From the NCBI RefSeq assembly GCF_900188155.1, contig NZ_FZOG01000001.1, positions 594,935-658,934 of the forward strand: DNA of 64,000 nt. Reading direction: 5' to 3'. Below the pieces are notes generated by a model that saw only the letters and a list, made by a program, of their open reading frames with translations, made no database searches and had not been told where the DNA came from. This DNA is from Pseudomonas segetis (GTDB taxonomy: Bacteria; Pseudomonadota; Gammaproteobacteria; Pseudomonadales; Pseudomonadaceae). Of this stretch, positions 27,274 through 36,200 are shown piece by piece. Position 1 is the first letter of the stretch. Each line of letters opens with the position of its first letter. The position numbers were made by a program, and so were the translations under genes.

Positions 27274-29093
27274 CGTTTGGTTTCCTGACGCTGTTGCTGT
27301 TCGTACCAAAATTTGCGGCGCAGCAATTCGCCCGGGTCATCGGGGATCTGTCGCAACCATTGTTCCATAGCCTGGCGTCGCTCGGCGTCCATTGGGCTGG
27401 TTGAGTCATCCGCGAGCTTGGCTTTGGCTTGCTTGTCCGCCGCTTTGTCTGGCGCATTGGCCTGTGTGCCTTGACGTTTTTTGTCTTGCTCGCCGGGGTC
27501 TTTGGACTGGGCTTTGTCGGCGCCTTGCTGTTTGGCTGGGTCGGAAGGCTGATCAGGCTTGGACTTAGCGTCCTGCTGCGATGAGTCCTTGGCTTGCTGG
27601 CTGGGATTCTGCGAGTCACCTGCCTGCTGGTCCTGGCTCTGGCCCTGCTGTTGCTGTTTATCCTGGTTCTGTTGGTTCTGTTGGTCCTGTTGGTTTTTCT
27701 TGTCGTTTTGCTCTTGCTGCTTTTGCTTGAGCATTTGTTCGATCAGTGCTTTGTTCTTCTGCGCCTGGGTCAGGTCGGGCTGCAATTCAAGGGCCTGGTC
27801 ATAGGCTTCGATTGCGGCTTCCAGCTCATTGCTCCGGGCTAGCGCATTGCCCCGGTTGTAGTGGGCGGCAGCGCTGTCACTGGTGGCAAAGCGTTCGGCT
27901 GCACCAGGATAGTTGCCTGCCTGGTAGAGCGCCTGGGCCTGCCACTGGGGGTCAGTGAAGTGCTTGGCAGCCTCTTCAGGTCGGTTCTGTTGCAGCAGTT
28001 GCTGGCCCTGTTGATCCGGACGAAGCCATAGGTCGTCGAAAGTAAAGGCGTAGCCAGGTTGCGGCATGCTCAGCAGCAACAATGGCAGGCACATCAGCCA
28101 ACCGCGTCGCCCGGCAAATGCAGCCAGCAGTAGCAGGGGCAATAACAGCCAGTGTCCCTGGTCTGCCCAGGCTTGCAAGCGGCTTTGTTGGCCGTTGTCG
28201 CGCATCTGGCTGGGCCCATCGAGCAAACCAAGGCGCTCAATGTCGTTATCGCTGATGGTGCTGCGTTGGTAACCTGCGCCAAGCCGTTGGGCAAACTGGC
28301 TGAGGCCCTGGCTATCCAGCCGCGGAATCAGAATTGAGCCCTTGGCATCCTTGAGGAAGCTGCCGTCTTCCTGGGTAATAGGCGCACCTTGCTTGGTGCC
28401 AACGGCCAGTATGCTCAGGTGGCTGGTAGAACCTGCCATGGCGCTGGCGATGCCGTCTTGTTCCTGGCTGCTCAAGCCGCTGGTGATCAGCAGTAGGCGG
28501 CCATGGCCCTGGCCGCCTTGCTTGAGCAGGTCGAGCGCCTTGGCCAGTGCCAGGTCGGCGCGGTGGCCAGGTTCCGGCATGATCGAGGGTTTGAGTGCTT
28601 CGAGCAGGTTGCGTGAGGTGGCCAGGTCATCAGACAGTGGTACCACCGTATGGGCGCTGCCGGCATAGACCACAATTGCCGATTGGGCATCACGGCGCGC
28701 TTCGAGCAGGTCGATGATCTTGCGTTTGGCATGCTCGAGCCGGTCCGGCGACAGGTCGGCGGCAAGCATCTGGGGTGACAGTTCTAGCATCACGACCAGC
28801 GGGTCAGCAGGCTTGAGGGTTTTTTGTTCGATCTGTTGCCAGCTTGGTCCGACCAAGGCGACCAAGGCCAGCAGCCATGCGCAGGTGAGCAATAACCAGG
28901 GCAGTCGACTGCGACGACCATCGCCACCGCTGAGCAAGGCTGCGTGGAAGGCCGGAGGTAGGATTTGTTGCCAGCTTCCAGCGCGTTTTTCCCGGCGCCA
29001 CAGCAGCCACAGTAATGCACACAGCAGTGGTAATAGTGCTAGCCAGTAGGGACGCAGCCAGTGCGGCCAGGCTTGATTCAATAACTCAATCAT
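27270..29093 (-). CDS. BatB/BatC fusion: VWA domain, TPR and Gln-rich linker
   Basis: 607 residues. Two TM segments (~15-32, ~64-82) precede a von Willebrand A domain (~95-300). Its MIDAS is degenerate: residues 104-108 read ELSPQ where DxSxS is expected. A TM segment at ~314-345 is followed by TPR repeats (~383-450) and a low-complexity Gln/Asp/Lys linker (455-560). The tail QWLRQIPDDPGELLRRKF (579-596) is typical of BatC-type ends. BatB and BatC are separate genes in Bacteroides; here they form one chain. It overlaps both neighbours (8 bases with BatA, 4 with BatD). Confidence 0.88.
   Translation of the reverse strand: MIELLNQAWPHWLRPYWLALLPLLCALLWLLWRREKRAGSWQQILPPAFHAALLSGGDGRRSRLPWLLLTCAWLLALVALVGPSWQQIEQKTLKPADPLVVMLELSPQMLAADLSPDRLEHAKRKIIDLLEARRDAQSAIVVYAGSAHTVVPLSDDLATSRNLLEALKPSIMPEPGHRADLALAKALDLLKQGGQGHGRLLLITSGLSSQEQDGIASAMAGSTSHLSILAVGTKQGAPITQEDGSFLKDAKGSILIPRLDSQGLSQFAQRLGAGYQRSTISDNDIERLGLLDGPSQMRDNGQQSRLQAWADQGHWLLLPLLLLAAFAGRRGWLMCLPLLLLSMPQPGYAFTFDDLWLRPDQQGQQLLQQNRPEEAAKHFTDPQWQAQALYQAGNYPGAAERFATSDSAAAHYNRGNALARSNELEAAIEAYDQALELQPDLTQAQKNKALIEQMLKQKQQEQNDKKNQQDQQNQQNQDKQQQQGQSQDQQAGDSQNPSQQAKDSSQQDAKSKPDQPSDPAKQQGADKAQSKDPGEQDKKRQGTQANAPDKAADKQAKAKLADDSTSPMDAERRQAMEQWLRQIPDDPGELLRRKFWYEQQQRQETKR
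27414..27731. repeat. low-complexity codon-repeat tract in the BatB/C gene
   Basis: This stretch encodes the Gln/Asp/Lys/Ser-rich linker. Short direct repeats of CTGTTGGTT/CTGTTGGTC type on the + strand come from Gln-Asn and Gln-Asp codons and may vary in copy number between strains. Confidence 0.6.
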
Positions 29094-30111
29094 TGCGGCC
29101 TCGCAGAAGCAGGCGACTCATGGCTTGCTGGATTTGTGGCCAGACCTCGCGGATCACCAGCAACAGGCTCAAAAGCATGGCAATGCCGAGCGGCCAGACG
29201 TAAAGCGCCTTGGCGGGACGGGCCAGGGTTGGTTTTTGCTCCACCGGCTCCAGTTTGTCGAGCGTGGCTTCAATGGCTTGCAACTCGTCGCTGTCGCGGG
29301 CACGGAAGTATTCACCGCCGGTAAGATCGGCGATGCCCTGCAGCGTGGGCTCATCAAGGTCCAGGCCAGGGTTCAGGCCAAGCATGCCCATGATTCCGCC
29401 TTGTTGTGGGTCCGCGCCTATGCCAATGGTGTAGATGGTTACGCCCGAGTCCGCAGCCAGGCGCGCAGCCTGCATTGGTTCGATTTCACCACCGGTGTTT
29501 GCACCATCGGTGACCAGCACCAGTACACGGCTGGTTGCCGGTCGTTCGCGCAGGCGCTTGACTGCCAGGCCAATGGCATCGCCGATGGCGGTGTTTTTGC
29601 CAGCGATGCCAATGACGGCTTCATCAAGCCAGGTATGCACGGTTTTTCGGTCGAAGGTGAGCGGTGCTTGCAGGTATGCCTGGCTACCAAACAGGATCAA
29701 GCCAACACGGTCTCCGACTCGGCCTTGAATAAACTCGCCCATCAAATGTTTGACCAGCGTCAGGCGGCTGACGTCGTGGCCGTCCATCTGCATGTCGGCG
29801 TATTCCATGGAGCCGGAAATATCCACGGCTACCATCAGATCACGACCACTGGCGGGTAATGGCAGTGGTTCGCCGACCCATTCCGGACGTGCTGCTGCGC
29901 AGAGCAGGCAAATCCAGAGCAGGGCGAAGGGTGCTTGGCGCCGCCACTTGGACAAGTTGGCCCGCGCCTTGCGGCCACTAAGTCCTTCGAGTTCACTCAG
30001 GTAGCTGACGTTCAGCGCCGCTTCGCCGCTATCGGCAACCGGTAATACCATGCGTAGCAGCCAGGGCAAGGGCGCCAGCAGGAAAATCCATGCCCAGGTG
30101 AATTCAAACAT
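29086..30111 (-). CDS. BatA-like von Willebrand A domain membrane protein
   Basis: 341 residues. N-terminal TM (~5-24) and second TM (~59-75), VWA domain ~88-285 with an intact MIDAS: DISGS (Asp97, Ser99, Ser101), the Thr of NTAIGDAIG and the Asp of LVTDGANTGG. A C-terminal TM lies near 310-330. The VWA domain should bind Mg and a protein partner on the periplasmic side of the membrane. ATG 30111 overlaps the DUF4381 stop by eight bases; the frame continues to 30153 but without a start that fits the membrane topology. Confidence 0.88.
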   Translation of the reverse strand: MFEFTWAWIFLLAPLPWLLRMVLPVADSGEAALNVSYLSELEGLSGRKARANLSKWRRQAPFALLWICLLCAAARPEWVGEPLPLPASGRDLMVAVDISGSMEYADMQMDGHDVSRLTLVKHLMGEFIQGRVGDRVGLILFGSQAYLQAPLTFDRKTVHTWLDEAVIGIAGKNTAIGDAIGLAVKRLRERPATSRVLVLVTDGANTGGEIEPMQAARLAADSGVTIYTIGIGADPQQGGIMGMLGLNPGLDLDEPTLQGIADLTGGEYFRARDSDELQAIEATLDKLEPVEQKPTLARPAKALYVWPLGIAMLLSLLLVIREVWPQIQQAMSRLLLRGRND

Positions 30112-30598
30112 GTTTGCGAATCCAGATATCGACGGCGCTGTTGAGGCCTTCAATCGCCTTGTCGTCGAGTATGCAGTTGGGCTTGTAGTTGCCCTCGACC
30201 AGCACCATCCAGCGCGTCAGTCCAGCGGCAGGGCAGCGGTTGTCGAGAAATGCCAGCCACTCACGACCGCTAAGCACATGGCTGTTGCTGTCGGGATAGC
30301 GTTGTCGGCACAAGCGCTTGAGCAGGGCGTTGAGCTGTTGTAACCAAGGTCCGGCAGCGGCGCCGTAGTAGGGCTTTTGCAGTTGGTTGAGTTCAGCTAG
30401 CGCGGCGAGGCGAGCGGGGTCCATGGATGAATCCGTACGCGTCTTTTTAAGTCTGGGCGCACGGCGTCTATAGATGCGTATGGCCCAGATCGTTGCCGCC
30501 AGGGCGAGCAGTAGCAGCAGCCACCAACCAGGTGCTGGCGGCCACCAGCCGACGGCTTGCGGTGCGATCAAGGGTTCGAGTTGGTCGAGTGGGTTCAT
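30104..30598 (-). CDS. DUF4381 domain-containing membrane protein
   Basis: 164 residues. Starts MNPLDQLEPLIAPQAVGWWPPAPGWW, given here by residues 1-20 as MNPLDQLEPLIAPQAVGWWP, the conserved DUF4381 opening, followed by one TM (~27-43) and a cytoplasmic helical region. It is a standard member of Pseudomonas MoxR/Bat operons. It overlaps the DUF58 gene by four bases (ATGA) and BatA by eight. Confidence 0.88.
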   Translation of the reverse strand: MNPLDQLEPLIAPQAVGWWPPAPGWWLLLLLALAATIWAIRIYRRRAPRLKKTRTDSSMDPARLAALAELNQLQKPYYGAAAGPWLQQLNALLKRLCRQRYPDSNSHVLSGREWLAFLDNRCPAAGLTRWMVLVEGNYKPNCILDDKAIEGLNSAVDIWIRKHV

Positions 30599-31536
30599 GA
30601 CTGCTTCCTGCTACGCTGGCCATTGAGGTGGTCACGTAGTTGGTCAACCATTTCGCGCTCGGTAGTGAGTGGTAGCAAGGGCACACCGAGCTTTTGCGAA
30701 AGCCGCTGCCAGCGTGCCGTACGGGATTCCCCCTGGGTTTGGTAGGCCTTGCGCAGATCCCTGTTGTGGCTGTCCAGCTCCAGCTGGGCACCCTGTTGGG
30801 CAAAGCGCAACCGGCCGGCATCCGGTAACTGTTGGTCGAGTGGGTCGGAGATCGGCAGCAACAGGATTTCGCAGTGGCGGGCAAGCAGGCTAAGTTGCTG
30901 TTCGCTGGCGTCATTCAAGGTGCGTTCATCACAAACCACCACGACCAGGCTTCCTGGGCGCAGTACTTCGCGTGCGCGGCGCAAGGCGAGGCCAAAGGCG
31001 TCGCGGTTGTTTTGTAAGTTGCCAGGCAAGGCTTGGTTTGCCTTTGCCAGGCGACTGAGTAATTGCAGCAGGCTTTGCTTGCTGCGCCGTGGCTTGACTT
31101 CGTGATGCTCGTTGTTGCCAAACACCAGGCCCCCAACGCGATCGTTGTGATCCAGCGCTGCCCAGCCAATCAAACTGGCTACCTGCGCGGCCAGTACCGA
31201 CTTGAACATCAGCCTGGAGCTGAAGAACAAGCGCTGACTCTGCTCGACCAGGATATAGATGGGGCGCTCACGTTCTTCATGGAAGAGCTTGGTGTGCGGT
31301 TCCTGGGTGCGGGCCGTTACTCGCCAGTCAATGGTGCGTACATCATCGCCAGCCTGGTAAATACGTACTTGATCGAAATCGACACCGCGCCCGCGCAACT
31401 TGGAGTGATGCAGGCCAATCAGCGGGCTGCGCCTGGAGGGTGAAGAGAACAGCTGTACTTCACGCACGCGATGGCGCATGTCGATCAATTCCGCGAGATT
31501 AACGCGAACGCCAGGCTGGCTAGGAGATAGGTGCAT
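30595..31536 (-). CDS. DUF58 domain-containing protein
   Basis: 313 residues with the DUF58 signature: GRGVDFDQVRIYQAGDDVR followed by IDW near residues 50-75, then a VWA-like fold. DUF58 proteins work with MoxR ATPases; the operon order MoxR-DUF58 is nearly invariant. I prefer the ATG at 31536, four bases after the MoxR stop, although a TTG at 31548 overlapping that stop is possible; neither has a strong Shine-Dalgarno. Confidence 0.88.
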   Translation of the reverse strand: MHLSPSQPGVRVNLAELIDMRHRVREVQLFSSPSRRSPLIGLHHSKLRGRGVDFDQVRIYQAGDDVRTIDWRVTARTQEPHTKLFHEERERPIYILVEQSQRLFFSSRLMFKSVLAAQVASLIGWAALDHNDRVGGLVFGNNEHHEVKPRRSKQSLLQLLSRLAKANQALPGNLQNNRDAFGLALRRAREVLRPGSLVVVVCDERTLNDASEQQLSLLARHCEILLLPISDPLDQQLPDAGRLRFAQQGAQLELDSHNRDLRKAYQTQGESRTARWQRLSQKLGVPLLPLTTEREMVDQLRDHLNGQRSRKQS

Positions 31537-31540
31537 GGTG

Positions 31541-32527
31541 TCAGGCAACTGCCACTACGTCGAGAATGCGCTGGATAACACGGTCCTGGTCGATGCCCGC
31601 TGCCTCTGCCTCGAACGACAGGATAATGCGGTGACGCAACACGTCAAAAAGCACGGCTTGCACATCTTCCGGGCTGACAAAGTCACGACCGGCAAGCCAG
31701 GCATGGGCACGGGCACAGCGATCCAGCGAGATGGTGCCCCGGGGGCTGGCGCCATAGGCAATCCATTCGGCCAGTTCCGCGTCGAACTTGGCCGGGGTGC
31801 GTGAGGCCATGACCAGTTGTACAAGGTATTCCTCTACCGCTTCAGCCATATACAGGCCGAGAATTTCGGTGCGTGCGGCAAAAATGGCTTGCTGACTTAC
31901 CCTGTGTTCAGGCTTGGCTTCGCCGTTAAGTGCTTCGCCACGGGCTTGCTGGAGAATCTTGCGCTCAACCACTGCATCCGGGAAGCCAATTTTCACGTGC
32001 ATCAAGAAGCGATCAAGCTGGGCTTCGGGCAGCGGATATGTACCTTCCTGTTCGATTGGGTTCTGCGTGGCCATTACCAGGAACAGTGGTGATAAGTCAT
32101 AGGTGCTGCGACCAACGCTGACCTGGCGCTCAGCCATGGCCTCGAGCAAGGCCGACTGGACCTTGGCTGGCGCACGGTTGATTTCGTCGGCCAGTACCAG
32201 GTTGTGGAAGATTGGCCCTTGCTGGAACACAAAGCTGCCGGTTTCCGGGCGGTAGATTTCGGTGCCGGTAATATCGGCCGGGAGTAGATCCGGGGTGAAC
32301 TGTATCCGGTGAAATTCCGCTTCGATGCCTTCGGCAAGTTCCTTGATCGCCTTGGTCTTGGCCAGGCCGGGCGCACCCTCGACCAGCATGTGGCCATCAG
32401 CGAGCAGGGCAATCAGCAGTCGTTCGACGAGTTTTTCCTGGCCGAGGATCTGGCTTGAAAGAAAGTGGCGTAGTTCATTCAATGCAGCCCGGTGATCCGG
32501 GCCTTTCGCGGTTTCTGTGTTTTCCAA
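31541..32527 (-). CDS. MoxR family AAA+ ATPase
   Basis: 328 residues. Walker A GAPGLAKT (51-58), Walker B LVLADEIN, sensor 1 ATQNPIEQEGTYPLPEAQLDRF. MoxR ATPases act as chaperones for folding or metal insertion in VWA-containing complexes. No ATG fits. A TTG at 32527 has AGGA eight bases upstream and begins the protein close to the usual MoxR N terminus (xxHRxALxxLRxFLSxQILGQE), so I chose it over the TTG at 32569. It is the first gene of the six-gene leftward operon MoxR-DUF58-DUF4381-BatA-BatB/C-BatD. Confidence 0.9.
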   Translation of the reverse strand: MENTETAKGPDHRAALNELRHFLSSQILGQEKLVERLLIALLADGHMLVEGAPGLAKTKAIKELAEGIEAEFHRIQFTPDLLPADITGTEIYRPETGSFVFQQGPIFHNLVLADEINRAPAKVQSALLEAMAERQVSVGRSTYDLSPLFLVMATQNPIEQEGTYPLPEAQLDRFLMHVKIGFPDAVVERKILQQARGEALNGEAKPEHRVSQQAIFAARTEILGLYMAEAVEEYLVQLVMASRTPAKFDAELAEWIAYGASPRGTISLDRCARAHAWLAGRDFVSPEDVQAVLFDVLRHRIILSFEAEAAGIDQDRVIQRILDVVAVA

Positions 32528-33236
32528 AATACCAATCCTGTACCAATTAAGGTGTGACAGCTTGTTCAACGCACCGCACGTAAAACTATTGGGTTTAGGC
32601 CGCTACCGGTACACGTCTCTGCGAGCCCGCAGCAATAGCCACATAATCGCACAACAGGGCCGGGCGATAACGGCTGATTTTGAGCGATTCGAGCGCTTAC
32701 CGGAAGTAAGTTTTGCCTATGCAGTGCATATGGCGTCGCCGGGCGAAAAAACTAGGGGTCGTTGCAAAAAAAACATGCTCTCCATCAGGCGTGGTGGCTT
32801 GGCCCATGTTGGACGCCAATGTTTTACGCTCTGCTCAGGCGTGGGTGTAGTGACATTTCGCCGCATTGCTGATTCGGAACTGCCTGTGATCGCCCAGGGT
32901 TCTGAGCAAAAACACAGGCCTGGCCGATCCGGGGCAGGCGCTTGTGAACTTTGGGTCCAGGGTATGCAGCTGCTGGACAGCTGGCGTTGATGTCCGCTGT
33001 ATGGGAAGCACGCATGCTTAGTGAAAGAAAATGTCGCAGCCTGACAAGCGCTTGGCCGTGCTCCATCGGTAAGCTGGGCTGGCAAATGTGACCCGCCAGT
33101 CTCGAAAGTCGCCAGATACAAAGAGGTGCCACTGTAATGCAATAGGCGCCTCGTAGACTAACGTTACTACGTTGGGGCACTAAACCTTATCGACACTGCC
33201 TTAGTTTCTTTACAAGCCAAACGGAGCATACAAGCC
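32528..33236. other. divergent intergenic region between moxR and gdhB, 709 bp
   Basis: Promoters for both directions must lie here. Several frames of 100-160 residues run through it on both strands, but they show no family motif, no ribosome site and compete with one another. An A-rich tract (32766-32775) is visible. I found no named operator. Confidence 0.5.
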
Positions 33237-36200
33237 ATGGCGTTCTTTACGGCGGCCAGCAAAGCCGACTTTCAGCATCAACTGCAAGCGGCGTTGGCTC
33301 AGCACGTTAGCGAACAAGGGCTACCACAAATAAGCCTTTTCGCTGAGCAATTTTTTGGAATTATTGCACTTGAGGAGCTGATCCAGCGTCGATTGTCCGA
33401 CCTGATTGGCTGCACATTGTCCTCCTGGCGATTGCTTGAACGTTTTGATCCGAGCGAACCACAGGTTCGTGTATTCAATCCTGATTACGAGAAGCATGGC
33501 TGGCAGTCCACCCACACGGCTGTCGAGATCCTGCATGCGGATACACCGTTTTTGGTTGACTCGGTACGCATGGAGTTCAACCGCCGTGGCTACAATATCC
33601 ATACCTTGCAGAACAGCGTGTTCAATGTTCGCCGCAATAAGAAAGGCGAGCTGCAGGAAATTCTGCCCAAGGGCACGACCGGTAAGGATGTTACCCAGGA
33701 AGCGCTGATGTTCCTGGAGATCGATCGCTGCGCCAACAACGCGGAAATGCAGGCCCTGGCCAAGTCACTCCATGAAGTTTTCGCTGAAGTACGGGCCAGT
33801 GTCGAAGACTTCCTGCCAATGAAAGCCAAGGCACAAGAGCTGCTGGTCTGGCTGAGCAAGACCAAGCTCAAGGTTGATTCTGCCGAGCTGGAAGAAATCA
33901 AGGTCTTCATGAGTTGGCTGCTCGACAACAACTTCACCTTCCTCGGCTACGAGGAGTTTACCGTTGTCGACGCGCCTGGTGGCGGCCAGTTGGTGTATGA
34001 CGAAAAATCACTGCTGGGATTGTCCAAGGGGTTGCGTACCGGCCTCAGCAGCCAAGAGTTGCACATTGAAGAAGAGGCCGTAAGCTACCTGCGCGAGCCC
34101 AAGCTGCTTTCCTTTGCCAAGGCCGCAGTGCCAAGCCGTGTTCACCGACCGGCGTACCCGGACTTTGTCTCCATCCGTGAGCTGGACAGCAAGGGCAAGG
34201 TGGTCAAAGAGTACCGTTTCATGGGCTTGTACACCTCTGCGGTCTACTCCGAAAGTGTGTGGAAGATCCCTTACATCCGCCGCAAAATTACCGAGATCGA
34301 GCAACGTTCCGGCTTCGACAGCAAGGCCCACCTGGGCAAGGAACTGGCGCAAGTCCTGGAAGTATTGCCCCGCGATGACCTGTTCCAGACTCCAGTCGAC
34401 GAGTTGTTCAACACGGCAATGTCGATCGTGCAGATCCAGGAACGCAACAAGATCCGCGTATTCCTGCGCCGTGACCCTTATGGCCGCTTCTGCTATTGCC
34501 TGGCCTATGTGCCGCGCGATGTCTATTCGACTGAAACGCGGGTCAAGATCCAGCAAGTGCTGATGGAGCGCCTCAACGCGACAGACTGCGAATTCTGGAC
34601 TTTCTTCTCCGAGTCCGTGCTGGCACGGGTTCAATTTATCTTGCGGGTAGACCCGAAGAACAAATCGACCATTGATCCTGCACGCCTTGAACAAGAGGTG
34701 ATTCAAGCCTGCCGTTCGTGGAAGGACGATTACGCCAGCTTGATGATTGAAAGTCTCGGCGAGGCCCAGGGCACCAACGTGCTGGCTGAGTTCCCGAAAG
34801 GCTTCCCGGCCGGTTATCGCGAGCGCTTTGCACCGCATTCGGCGGTGGTCGACATGCAGCACCTGCTCAGCCTCAGCGCCGAGCGCCCGCTGGTCATGAG
34901 TTTTTATCAGCCACTGGCGCAAGGCGATAACTTGCTGCACTGCAAGCTCTATCACGCCGATACGCCGCTGCCATTGTCCGATGTATTGCCCATCCTGGAA
35001 AACCTGGGCCTGCGAGTGCTGGGCGAGTTTCCGTACCGCTTGTTCCAAAGCGATGGCAAGGAATACTGGATCCACGACTTCGCTTTCACCTATGCCGAAG
35101 GTCTTGATGTCGATATCCAGCAACTCAACGACACGCTGCAAGACGCCTTCGTCAATATCGTCAGCGGCAATGCCGAGAACGATGCGTTCAACCGCCTGGT
35201 GCTGACAGCGGCCATGCCTTGGCGCGAAGTCGCGTTGCTGCGGGCCTATGCACGTTACCAAAAGCAGATTCGCCTGGGCTTTTCGTTGAGCTATGTGGCG
35301 GCAACCCTGCTTAATCATGCCGATATTGCCAAGGAACTGGTGCGTTTGTTCCGCACGCGCTTTTACCTGGCGCGCAAGCTGACAGCCGATGACCTTGAGG
35401 ATAAACAACAGAAGCTCGAGCAGGCCATCATTGGCGCGCTGGACAATGTTGCAGTGCTTAACGAGGATCGCATCCTGCGGCGTTACCTTGACCTGATCAA
35501 GGCGACATTGCGCACCAACTTCTACCAGACTGATGCCAACGGCCAGAGCAAGTCGTACTTCAGCTTCAAGTTGAACCCTCGGGCCGTTCCGGAAATTCCG
35601 AAGCCGGTACCCATGTTCGAAGTGTTCGTCTATTCGCCACGTGTCGAAGGCGTGCATCTGCGCGGCGGCAAGGTCGCACGGGGAGGCTTGCGCTGGTCCG
35701 ACCGCGAGGAAGACTACCGTACCGAAGTGCTGGGCCTGGTCAAGGCGCAGCAGGTCAAGAACGCGGTCATAGTTCCAGTCGGCGCCAAGGGCGGCTTTGT
35801 GCCCCGTCGGTTGCCGCTCAATGGTACGCGCGATGAGATCCAGGCCGAGGGTATTGCCTGCTACCGCATCTTTATCAGCGGCTTGCTGGATATCACCGAC
35901 AACCTCAAGGAAGGCGAAGTCGTTCCGCCGGCCAATGTTGTGCGTCATGACCCGGATGATCCTTACCTGGTGGTGGCGGCTGACAAGGGCACCGCAACGT
36001 TCTCCGACATCGCCAACGGTATTGCCGCCGAATACGACTTCTGGCTGGGCGATGCCTTTGCCTCGGGTGGCTCGGCCGGTTATGACCACAAAGGCATGGG
36101 CATCACCGCCAAGGGCGCATGGGTGTCGGTGCAGCGTCACTTCAGTGAGCGCGGTATCGACGTACAGACCGATGAGATCACCGTGATCGGTATTGGCGAC

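Noticed and set aside
27600..27731. CRISPR-like or satellite repeats
   Set aside because: The short repeats are Gln/Asn/Asp codons in the BatB/C linker, not equal-length repeats with spacers.
32528..33236. possible extra gene between moxR and gdhB
   Set aside because: Frames on both strands overlap each other, without ribosome sites or recognisable motifs.
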